Of a DNA stretch of 64,000 bases, positions 23,992-36,000 are shown one piece after another. The number at the start of each line of letters is the position of its first letter. The first letter of the stretch is position 1. Position numbers and translations under genes: made by a program. Origin of the DNA: Sphagnum compactum (lineage: Eukaryota; Bryophyta; Sphagnopsida; Sphagnales); the NCBI GenBank assembly GCA_965153455.1, contig OZ234499.1, forward strand, positions 11,714,271-11,778,270. Direction: 5' to 3'. Under the pieces are notes generated by a model. That model made no database searches and was not told the DNA's origin. It worked only from the letters and a program-made list of their open reading frames with translations.

Positions 23992-26169
23992 TTACAGTAG
24001 CTGCACAGCGGCAATCATGGGGATTTTCTCCCGGAGCTTCTGAGTGACTGCCACACGCACTGTCATGACTGATGCTGCTGGTCCTCCAAGCCTCACCTTC
24101 ACTACTGGGCCATCAATCTTAACTAGTTCCAACTCACCTCCTCCTGTCCCCACTAAATATGGTCTAATTTCAGAAAGTACCTGCAAAGCGAGCAAAACAG
24201 TGCTCAGATTTTCTTACATGCCAATTAGATAAAAGCCTTGAGCATCACTTACAAAAGGTGTTTCATGAATGAATAGCTGCTGAGATTCACAGTGTAGAGT
24301 GTGGTGACCATACCGCTTCAACATTTTCATCTGTAAGGGCAAGGCCAGTCTCTTCATCCATGACTTGTTCCACGCCCACAATTTCAGGAATCTTCTCAAT
24401 GAGCCGCCGCTCAATTCCCATCTTCATGGTCATCAAGGAGCTAGGGCATGATCCACATGCACCTTGTAGCTTCAGCTTCACTACCAAACCATCTATTTCA
24501 TAGAGTGCAACATTGCCTCCATCTGACATCAAATATGGCCTCACCTCATCTAACACCAGCTCCACATTATCTTCTGTCAATTCTAAGCCCTCTAATGAAG
24601 CCTGTGGCATGGAAACCGCTTTCGCTGTCACAAAATCCACAGAAAGACCATATCAGCAAACACTTTGGAACAAAATCCATAGTATGTGACGCATAAATGG
24701 TGGGATGCAATGAAAATGTATCAAAACCTCAGAAGGAGTTCAGCTAGCTTTAAGGTAACTTCTCATGATGTATCATTGCCTTGTAGCCCTCCTGCTGGGG
24801 TTCTATATCCAAACATAGAAGCCTGTATAGTTTTTATCTATCCAGTAACAGTCCAATAGCCCAAAGACTTTTCTTTGTAGGGAATTTCACATAAAAATCA
24901 ACATCAGGGATGTTTATGGATTCAGCGAGACGAAATACCTATAATTTTCTGTTCACGCAATTGTGGAACCACATGATTACTGTGTTGGATTCGGACATTC
25001 CCATGCAATCTTGATCTCTGTGATGCTAGAGCTTGTAGACTTGACCTGCCAACCTAGTGACACAAACAGAAAGGTCCCCCCTTAGTCTTGGTTCACAAAA
25101 GATTCAAGAAAAAACCCTAACTATGTTCCAAGTAGATCACACTACCACCTGTTCATGCTATCCAGAAGATTCTTGCCATCCTGGCATAATGGTTACCTCC
25201 ACTGTGTTATTGTGGAATTTTGTCTGCAATCTTGTGGATGTGTCTAGTCTATTAGATTGCAGAAAAAAATCCACAATAACACAGTGAAAGTAACCATTAT
25301 GTCAGTTCTGAGCAAACCAAAACAAACATGACAAGAATCATCTTGCGTGTGAATCACCTTGTGCATTCCATTCACAAAGTATTAGACGATCACCTCATTA
25401 TGGATGGCAGTGACTAGCTAACTACCTTTTCTCCTCACTGAATTCCTCATCATAACCTTCATCAATGGATGGTGATTGTTGTACCTCCTATTGCGAAGAT
25501 TGTCTACAACAATCAGCTCCAAAATAATTTCAGACAAAAACAATTCTAACAAAACTCTGTACTGTCATAAGTTTCACTGCATTTCTGAAAGCAGGAAAAC
25601 CTGGACATAATACTATCAGCTAGCACTCAAGTGGGCATAGCTAAAAAAAAAAATGGTCCATAGCACCCTAGTCATTCAAGCCAAGACAAGTTTGTGACGA
25701 TCTAAGGCTTTCTTAGATTTTAGTTTGCGACTCCTGAATGAATATCTGTTGGTATCCAGACTAGAAAAGACCTACTGATCAAACGCATCAGGAGTTTGTG
25801 AATTTCAACGGGAGATTGAGAACACAAGCAATTCGGTCAGTTTAGTTCCTTCGGATGTCAGCCATGCATAGACATGAAATCTTGATGTGATTTCATACCG
25901 TCAACTTCATGAATTTTCTCACAGAACCTTGGAGCGAAGAGCCATGGATGATGAAGCAGAAGAGGCCACGAGAGAGAGAGAGGAAGAAAGGCTTTTACCT
26001 TCTGCATAGAAGCTGACCGTGGCCGCATATGACCCATGAAGCTGGAGTATAATGTCTCACGAGATGAAGAACAACAACACGGTCCTCCCCCTGCATACTT
26101 CTGACTCGTCTGAGACAGAGAAAAAGCGACTCGTGCATTCGGTTGCATACTTATTGCTGCTTGCATCAT
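23992..26169 (-). CDS. Plastid NFU-domain iron-sulfur scaffold (NFU2/NFU3 type)
   Basis: NFU scaffolds assemble Fe-S clusters in the plastid stroma and hand them to photosystem I and other targets. Four exons: 26169-25999 (serine-rich transit peptide from ATG 26169), about 25017-24939, 24624-24314 and 24180-23992. This gives 249 residues. The first NFU domain (about 97-170) has [18 protein letters not shown] and the cluster-binding C140-G-S-C143 in ACGSCPSS. The second, C-terminal domain (about 185-249) has [12 protein letters not shown] and [17 protein letters not shown] but no CxxC. That arrangement is the known NFU2/NFU3 one. The acceptor of exon 2 is uncertain: 25045 has the better site but is out of phase, while 25017 keeps the frame. 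The region above the ATG has a GA repeat near 26585-26610. Confidence 0.9.
25185..25301. repeat. 48-base inverted repeat in the first NFU intron
   Basis: 25185-25232 and 25254-25301 are reverse complements with about four mismatches in 48, separated by a 21-base loop. Core of the left arm: CACTGTGTTATTGTGGA. It lies inside the transcribed first intron of the NFU gene. The size fits a short MITE or a microRNA-like foldback. I cannot tell these apart from sequence alone. Confidence 0.8.
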
Positions 26170-29100
26170 TTCCCGCAACAACGACCGAAACCACAAAATC
26201 GAAGAAATTCTTTTTTTCACAGTTCGATTCCCGATACTCCGACCACACAAGGAGATAGGGATTAAGGAGCGAAGCAGTAGGGAGTTAATAATAACCGCCT
26301 ACTAGAAACACAAACGCGCGACACAGTCAAGAAGCAAACCTCTCCCGAGAAAACGAACTGCGAAAACCAAAACCAAAACACCGAAACTATGCAGAAGGAA
26401 AAGAGCTTGAGGGAAAGAATATAGAATCGACCAGTTTCTACAAGACCGACCTCAATGAAGGACATACCTTTTTCCACTTGTTAAGTCTGAGCGATGTGCT
26501 TCTTCGCCGGAAGGGGCGCGTAGGAACGTTACAGCGTACGCATCTTCCGCGGAAGACGCAGGACGAAAGAGGGAGGGAAGCAAAGAGAGAGAGAGAGAGA
26601 GAGAGAGAAGAGAAGCAGCGGCAGAAAGAGCTTTGTCATCGCTCCAATTCTGCATATAATCACACCCGCTGTACTATCACGTTCCAGTTATAATTGTGCA
26701 CCTTCAACCGCATTCCACTTAAAATTGTATCGTCATAATTATGTTAGAATTCTAATATTCACAACCCCTTATTAAAAATTGAACACCATTTATAACACAA
26801 TACTTGGTATTATTATTATTTTGTTTGAATTTTTGAATATTCACAAGTATTAATTTTTTTTAAAAACATGACTCTAATAGGAATTTTGGTTTAAGAATTC
26901 TAACACAATAATAATAATAATAATAATAATACAATTCTACGATAGGAATGTGGTTGAAATGTGCAGAATTGTACCACAAGTATTAGAATTCTAAACCCAT
27001 GCAAGTTATGCGCCCTTTGTAACCTAGGAACCAAAATATGTCTTTTTCCTCAATGGTACATTTGCTTACCATCTGCCAAAATCTGCTCCTAGCTCCTCCA
27101 CCCGCATATCAATCCTCTTTACACAAATCATAACCGCGTTGTAGCACATGTTACACCACAACTACAGATTGCTTGCTCATAAAGTGTTACCAGATGTAGT
27201 TTACACCAGGATTCAAGATCCTTTGTATCGGTGACAATGGCGTGTGTCTCTTGTGGAAGTAGTGATTTGGAAGATATCAATACACAAGCAACACGAAAGG
27301 TTTGGCGACCAAAACTGGTTAGCTGTAACAATGGAATAAGTTTCTTCAGATTGGGTTGTATTGCAAGCATGAAATGTATTTGCACAATCATCATCCTCAA
27401 ACAAAGTATTTTCCATGGTAGCACTGTACATAGCACATAGAAGAGCATCTCCTTATACTCGAGCAACTCCCATCATATGTAATGGGGGTTTGAAGTCCAA
27501 TTATGAAAAACTTGAAAAAAAGTATGAATCAGAAAATGACTGCTACACTAAAGCTGGGCGCAAAAAACCAACCAGATTGACTGAGAGGACAAATCAGAAA
27601 TACAGAAACAAAAACAGCAATTGGAAAAGAAAAAGCAATTGCATTATAAGGATGTAATTGTATAGATCAAGCAAGTTCAAATTAACACAACATGAAGCCT
27701 ATCTGAGCAAAAAGCTCTGTGAAGAGCACTGAAGGTCTATAAACCTCCTGATTGACACCAACAGGTAAAATCTCCTTGTGCTTCAGTACCCCGTAGAAGT
27801 AGCAAAAAATGTGCTAAGCTATTAGCAGGGGTCAAAACCACAATGGTTAGGAAGATCTGGCAATAATGTACACAAACAGATGTGGCAACTGTTAGTTCAG
27901 TCCATATCCCTCCAAATCCTGCACCTACAAAGGGAGTCAAAAGTCATGCTGAGAGCAATACATAAGATATGAGCAATGAACCCTTTAGCTGATCCCGCTA
28001 GGTTTGAACTTGTTCAAAGTTTGGAAAGACCAGAGCCATGGGTTGACTCAAAGCTGACCTCTCCATCCCACCCCTCCATCAGTTCTAAAAAAGCTGATAT
28101 ATGGTGGCAACAAAAGGCCTCCAACTCAGCATGCATCCTTGGCACTGATGCTCCTTCAGCTCTTAGCTGTTCAAACTGCCACAACCAGTCAACCTGTCAG
28201 TCCCAAATCTTCTAATGAAATCTTAGCATTGTTACAGAGCAGACAACAGTCTTTCCACACACCATTCCTGATATATCCCGTGCTTGACATATGATCAGAG
28301 CATGCAAATTCATGCAACTTTTAGTTGCTCATAGGTAGAAGCTGGGATCAGGTCCTTCCCAAGAGCTGGGGATGGAGATGGAGATACACAGTCTGGGGTT
28401 AAATCCAAGGATGCCTGTAATGAAAAGATCTCCTCCACACTCCCTTGACTGCTCATGCTGGGCAACCTCTGCAAGGTTGCAGGACTCCTTGTTCCACCTG
28501 CCACTCTTTCACAATGGAGGATGTAAGACATTCTTTCACATCATTGACCATATGTGCTCCTTTATTTCTGGTTTTTACTATGGACTCCAATCTCTGCACA
28601 GCAAACTCACCTGAGGAAGTCCAAGGAGCTCCTAAACCCTAAACCCTGCTGGTTCAAAGCCTTGCAAGCTTGCAAGTGTTTATGTCACAGCTGGGTGCAT
28701 TTATGTCACACCTAGTGCTCACCCAGCTGTGACAATGAAGCACGACTGCATTCTGTTCAAGTGCACTCCATTGAGACAACAGGTTGCACTTGACCAAGCA
28801 TGAATCCACTGAAAAGCAACTAAAAGATCAGGTTAGTGAGCCAATACAGAATGATGCACTATTGATGTCATTGGTATGGGAAGCGGTCACTTCCTTGTCT
28901 GCAGCAGCCCAGCCCTATGTCCAGATTCGCTTCTTATACTCTGCCATTGTAATTCACCTTTGCTCTAACTCCTGCAAATAATGAGGGAGGAATGCAGCAA
29001 ATCCCAATTTGCTCAAAAATAGAGGGTGAGGGAAAATAGTCAGGTGGTCCAACAGAGGCCGAAGGCTATCCATGTGGGACCAAAGCTATCACAGGAAAAG

Positions 29101-30070
29101 TATATCATGTATACTCCCTGAACAGATTACAACAGAGCAAGGTCCAGAACCTCAACATGAACTCTTTCCTGATTAAGGGCACACTTACATCTGCTGTAGA
29201 GTAATTTGATCTCCTCCTCCAACTCTTGGGCATGACCCTCTTGTGTGGAAGCTGTCTCTTAAACAAAACCAAAATGCCATTATAAGCAGCTCCCAGCAAG
29301 TAAAAATACATTATTTGAACCATGAAATCACCAAAGGGATTTGCAGGTGTTACCTTTTTAGCTTGGTTTCACCTCAGATTTCAGCACAATAGCAAAAGTT
29401 TTCTCAACAGGCTGAAGCCATGTTCATTTCACCTGCAAGTATGCCTTCAACAGATCCAGAGTTTTGGACCTCCACTGATTCTGGTGGTTCCATAGATCTT
29501 TTGTTCAAGCTGTTCACGTCACCAGTGATCATCACAAGGAAACTTGCGATGCTGAGGTTAGACAAATATTATCAAGTAACTCGCCAGGCATAACAGTTTG
29601 CATCCTGAAAGAAGTGAAATGCTTAATCACATCAAGTACAGGGAAAGATGAGATTGAAGAGTAAAAATGACACTTTCAGTAATCAGCAATCCAACTGCGC
29701 AGCACATGCAAGAATAATCTTCCAAAACTTCTCTCACAAAATAAGAGCTACAATGTTCTGACCCAATGGTCTAAATGTACACATTTAAGTATCCAGGCCC
29801 TCCCACAAAAACCCCTCCTAAAGACAGCACTAACTTTGGTAGCTGTATTTCCACATAGCTAATCAACAAACTCAACAGTCTCCTCATTCAAGCTGCAGCA
29901 AGCTTCATTTCATTTCTGCATGCCCCTGTACAAGGAAGCATCTAAGCCTAAGGCATAGAGAGGCCTACACAGAGACTAGGGGGACAGTGCAGTATAAACC
30001 TAACATAAGAGAAAGATATGAACTCCCTTATGGAAGCTGGATCATGCAACATCAGAAATGCAGTAGCAAG
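26170..30070. other. NFU promoter, then intergenic DNA up to the Aquarius stop
   Basis: 26170-26700 is probably the NFU promoter and leader, with a run of about 12 GA units at 26585-26610. 26905-26932 is an ATA microsatellite. A perfect 14-base inverted repeat (GTCACAGCTGGGTG at 28684-28697, pairing with 28720-28733) is present. A telomere-like CCCTAAACCCTAAACCCT stretch lies near 28630. No frame in 27-30 kb looks like a known protein. The right end holds the Aquarius 3' untranslated region. Confidence 0.5.
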
Positions 30071-33000
30071 TCAGATTAATCCTGCCTGCTGGTTGAACTT
30101 ATCAGTAACAATGTGAGCCATCTCTTGTAAACCACTCACAAGATAAGCGTTCCCAACCTCATGAACAGGGCGTTGTGTGGGGTGTGATCTTTCACCCAAC
30201 ACCACCCCTAGCTTGTCTGGTCGCTGGAGCAAAATCCGGAATGTGGATTGCAGCTCATAGCACTGCTCAAAAAGAGACCGTCTACAAAAAACATAAACTC
30301 CTAAACGTGCACGTGACATGGCCACTACTAATCTCCGAACATCTCGAAGATGACCAACCACCCTAGTTCGCACCAGTGAGAGCAAAATGTAGTCATTTTG
30401 TTGGCCTTGAAACCTATCAACCGTTGTTACCTGCAACCAACAATATGATCCTCTTTTAGTCCTTCTGCTCACTCAAAGGGCTAAAGCAGCACCTGGCACG
30501 ATGAATCTGAGTTCTTGCAGGCTAATGAGGATGAGTTCATGCACGAGCATAGCTCCCATCCCAGATAAAACATGAACAATCTAAGGGATTCCTCAATCAT
30601 TTCTGATGCTCCTTTACCTTGCTTGGTCGCCCAAAGAGAGGATGATGTGCACACCGTCGCTCAATCACATCACGAATCAGATGCTTCTGCCCATTGTAGG
30701 TGCTTAGAATTGAGATTTTACTTGCTGGATAACCAAGCAACCGCATGTACTGAAACACACTGACCACATACTCAGCCTCCCCCAAGTTCTGGTAAAAGTA
30801 TGGGTTAGGCTCTGACTCGCCCTTTCCTTCATAGTCTGGAACATCGATAAGCTGATATTCATGAGCAAAGCCTGCATTGGCGAGGTTGAAGGCCTGGTCT
30901 TCACGAACATTTGGGAGATCTCCAAGCTCACGATAGCGCCAGTTATAGAGTTTGGAGATACTAGGCCTTGCCCTACCTTGAGCATTCAATTGCACATATG
31001 GAACTCCTAATCTCACAAACCTTGTGAACAGGCTCTGGTCCATGTGACTATACTTCTGAAAAGCCAGGTTTTTAACAACAGGAGGAAGCTGGTGGTGGTC
31101 ACCAATCAAGATACAACGCTTTAACCGTGCACGTCCATCAGTCTGCCTCTGTAACAACATAGGAATAAAGGTCTCAATCTCCAATATCTGAGCACTCTCC
31201 TCCATCAAAAGATTGTCATACTTGAAGCCCAGTTTCAGGAAGTCTCTTCTCTTCAAGGCTGCATGGGTGCATGTCATGGCCACAATCTTTGCCTGCTTAG
31301 CCATCAGGTAGTTAGCACGATCAGCTGTTGATTTGAGTAACTCAAACGCTCGGCACTCTTCCAACTCTTGAAACATGGTCTTCAGGTGTCGGAAGCATCC
31401 GGCTGCAGATCTCATGTCACGTGAGTAAGAGGACCCTGTGAAAAGTGGATGGGGAGTATTTGTAAAATACTCTTTGAAGGGAAACTTTTCCTTCACAATA
31501 CCAGGGTTGTCCTGCACGCCTTCACATGCTGCCACAAACTCCTCCCACCGTGACAGGACATGAAGCAGCCAGAAATGGGCTGCTGTCTCACAAGTATATG
31601 CTGCATCTTCAGGCACCTGCAGGATAGAATGAGAGGTCATGCATATGTGCCTAGATATGATTTGAATACAATTTGAAGAACCAACTCAAAATTCCTGACT
31701 ACACAGAGGCTCTTATACGGTTGTGCATGACAAGATCAGACAAGGGAAACCTGTTTGTCTTCTACTCTGATGTACAGGTGCTTCTTTTGTGGCCAGTAGC
31801 CATACCAGCACTATTTTTTCACTTTACTACCAAAGGTCAGTTGCAACTAAGCCCATGAACTCTCTACACTCTCCAAAACCCATCAGGAGAATGCAATGGA
31901 TCCCGGTTGTCTTTGTTAGCACTTACCTGCAGTGTCCTTGCCAAACGTTCCACCTCTGCTAGAAGCTCTAGGCGGCGTGCCAGCATAGCATTAACACGTC
32001 CTTGTCGACTAAAGTCAAGTTCTGTCTCCAACTCTTGCTCTCCTTGACCCAACCGCAGAAGATACCGTGCTGGAACATCTCTCTGAAACAGAAAAGCACA
32101 TTATGTTAGAAACTATCAAAAACCCAAATACAGAAACAACATTAACTGAAACTGAAACAGGTCAAATTGATTGACATCATCATTCTCTAAGTGACAGCTT
32201 GCTTTACTTGCAAAACCACTTGTCTTACACAAGCTTTAAAACCATGTCAAATGAAATAACCAGGACTATTGACAACAGATTTAAAATGGAGCACATGAAA
32301 GGCTCATATGTCCTGTAAGATGGAACACTCCAGTCATACAAAATGGACAGTATCATGATGACAGCCTCGTTGCCACAAACACATAATACAGAGGGGTGCC
32401 CACCTGCATGATTTTCTCAAAAAGATCATTCAGGGCCTGGTTGGAATGGGTGATGAGCAGTGTGCGTTGGGTAGGACAATTGTGGTAAAGTACATTCAGG
32501 ACCTGGACAGCTGTATCTGTCTTGCCAGTACCAGGTGGACCCACCACCATGGTCAGCCCTGGTTGCACCCCTGATATAATTGCACCTACCTGTTCATAAA
32601 CACAGACATGAAGTTAGCAAAAACATCCATCGATGAGATCTTGGAAGCATCAGCAAGGCAGAACATTCAAATATACCAGGCATTTCCTCTAAAAAACCAG
32701 AGCTGATACAAAGAGTACCTACACATCGGACTGAATGTGAAAGAAACGTCCAATTACCTGAACAGGAGTGAACCTGACAGAATTTTGTTTTGGTTGATCT
32801 TGTGGATATGGCCCTGGATCTGATGGTACATAAGCTTCCACCAAGACCTCTTTCACAGTGTCTGCATCATTTGATTCTGCTTCCAGCCCTTTTCTCTTAT
32901 TGGTTGCAGGCTTAGCTTTCAGATTAGCCCTTTTCTGAACCTTGGGCAATGTCACACGAAAAGGGGGCTTTGGTGCCATGTCTTCATCACCATCAGGGGT

Positions 33001-36000
33001 CAGAAACTTAACCTGTACAATTGGAAGAAATAAAGAACACAAATTGAGTCCAGCAGCATCTTCCAACCATTATACAACAATAGTTTCAGACTTTTCCTCC
33101 ACAAGGTTCCTGGAAACTCCACAACAACTATCTGAAGGTGACTGTTATGTCACTTCCAGCCAAACTGAAACATATAAGACAAGAATGATGAAATCCAACC
33201 AAACCCAACAACAGTTCCATAATCAGTATGAAGAAGCAATTTTACAAACTTCAACTTCAAGTGACGCAAATACTATGTGAAAGGCTAGGCAACATACATC
33301 ACATGAAGGGAAGCTCTCACGTAAATGCTGTGCATCCAAGAATGTATCCTTGAAGTCAACAATTTCCAGCAAGTCTGGCATGTTGTTCCACTGAGCTGCT
33401 GCAGGGTCGCCATAACCTAAGAAAATATCATGCAACCAGTCGGGCACTACACAGTCTTCATTCATAAGGTCCCGGATAGACTCTAAAATGGCTTTGAAGT
33501 TGTTTTCCTTTGGTTTCCGTCGCATCAACACATTGAAAGTCCGGTACACATCCTCAGCACCCTTCTCAGCAATAGCATTTACATCCAACTGATACTGTGC
33601 ACTATCAAGAGCAACAACAGCAGTTCGTATTTCACCAGAAGGAGGTTTCCAATCCTCCCTCTTTATCCTCCCTGTGAAGTCATTCATTAGTGTACCTCCC
33701 TCATCACGCATTTCAATAACTTCACAGCCACGCACATACTGGAGTCCATAACGTTCTGGAACACTGATGCCAGCCATATCCTCCTTGCCCAAGGGAGTGA
33801 GACGAGGTGTAATTGAGAGCAAGAAAAGAACATCATGCTCCTTCAATTCATCCCACTCAGATCGATGTGCTCCCCTCAAGCCTCTAATGCTGAAAGCAAC
33901 TTCAGCAGTTACTGCAGATGGTTTCACTTCCCCAATATTTGGCTGCTTCACTTCAGAAATTTTGAACTCCTGGATTGGAATTGCCATTCGTGCCCACCCA
34001 GAAAATCTTGTCTCACCTTCGTCACCAACACGTGCTCCCATGCGCTTCAACACATCATGAACATCTTCCCGAATTTCATATGTTGACTCCAGCCGGAAGA
34101 GATTGAAGTTGCGAAGCAAGTAGTCATGGAGAGTGAGAAACTGCAAATTCAGTTTTGGCAGGGCCAGGCAACCCTCCCCTGTGTAATTGATGCTGGGAAC
34201 CAAGCTTTCATCCCACATTACCTCCTCATTTGGGTACAGAGGCAGGGCATTTATTGACTCTCGTTGTGACTGACGTTTCTCAAATGCTGATACCATCACC
34301 TCAACCAGAAAATCCCACCTGTCTGCCCATGGATCTTTGGAAGAGACCAGCTTCAACTGCTCATCACATATTCAAGCAAAGAAATAAGTGCTTGACCATT
34401 AAAAAAGCAAAAGAAACCATGGATTCTGCACAAAGGTAGATATTGGCTTACGAGTGGTAGCCAGAGCAAATCCAACACTAAGATGGGCAGAAGTGACTTG
34501 CATGAGATGGATCAGCAGTTGTCATCCAAGAATATCCTAACAGGGTTGCCTTCAAAACACACAGAATTTGTAGCTTACCACCAACACATTAGACAGAAAG
34601 AAAAAGAGGACAAACCTTTTCACAAACTAAATCCTTCAATTCTTCAGGAGTTAGTATTTTCAGCCGCTTTTCAAGATCACTCCTCCTTTCTATAGAGCCC
34701 ACATTTGCCAGTGCCAAATCTCGCAACTGCACGAAACAGACACATAAAACCAAATGTCAAAAGCAAGCATCATCACCTCTCTTGTTGGAACCCAAGATAA
34801 ACCAAGTTCAGTAACAGGATCAGCCTAGACACAGTATTACCCTCAGAACTCCTGTGACAAGGATACAGTAGTAACCCTAGTTCTGTCATACAGCTCAAGA
34901 GCTGTTCATATAATTCTGAGCCAAGTCCAAGACATGAGCTAATCCAACAATGCAAGAGTTAATTTGTCACAACCAGCTACATCTTCCTAACAGCAGCAGC
35001 TGATCAACAGTCCATTTTAGTTGGCCAACCTTAATATGCAAAGACTCAAACATATAGATCAAAAGACCTGAGAATTTCCCTATATTAACAATTCATGGCA
35101 GCCTGAATATTAAGGTTATAGCTATTTCACATGTGACATCTTAACAGCAACTCCTCAGCAAGCATGAAAAGATGAAACCTAGAACCATACAGAAAAGAGA
35201 AAAAAAAACCGAAACTGATGAGTGGTTTGAATGATAGTGACGGATGCCAAGACCTCAATCCCTGCATCTTCAGCCACCATATTGTTCACCTGGTAGAGAC
35301 CGCTAACTAACAGTAACAAACATGTGACACAAACTCTTATCCAACCTTTGGCACTTGCTTGAAGACAAGACGTTGAAGAGCTTGAAGGCGTGAGCTGTGA
35401 GCAAGAAGGACTTCATCATCACTTAATTGTGTTCCAGTCTGGTCATTGATCTCATAGCCTTGATAAAAACGCAGCAGATCTATCAGTTGGCTAAACAAAT
35501 GCCCCCTTGGGTGGGCATACAAAGCACTCATTCTACTCTTCACTACTACTGCTGCATCCTCCACCAAGGCTCGTACAAATCTGCAAATCACAGATAAAAC
35601 CTCAGAACAACATCTGAAACAATAGATAAGAAAAAGAAGAGTTATTTCAGATGCACTCAAACAAACATATCCCCTTCAACAATATTTTACTACAGCATGG
35701 AAAAATTGGGCTAGTACAAAAGTTGGGGTATTTGGTTCCAAAGCTACAAAGACCAAAAGCAGATAGATCACATCCTTCTGACCAAATACATAGTGCAACA
35801 TGGGAACATTCCTGATGATGGTAAGGAAGTCACAAGGTAAAAAGTCTGCAGGGTACCTTCGAGTAGGCAACTGACTGAGCAGATCAATCAGGAACTCTGC
35901 AAATCGTTCACAGTATAGTAGGGATGTAGGGTCAACTGATGGCCCGGTGTCCTCTGCACCATTTTCCATTGCCTCACTGCCATTATCCACTATCTCCTTA

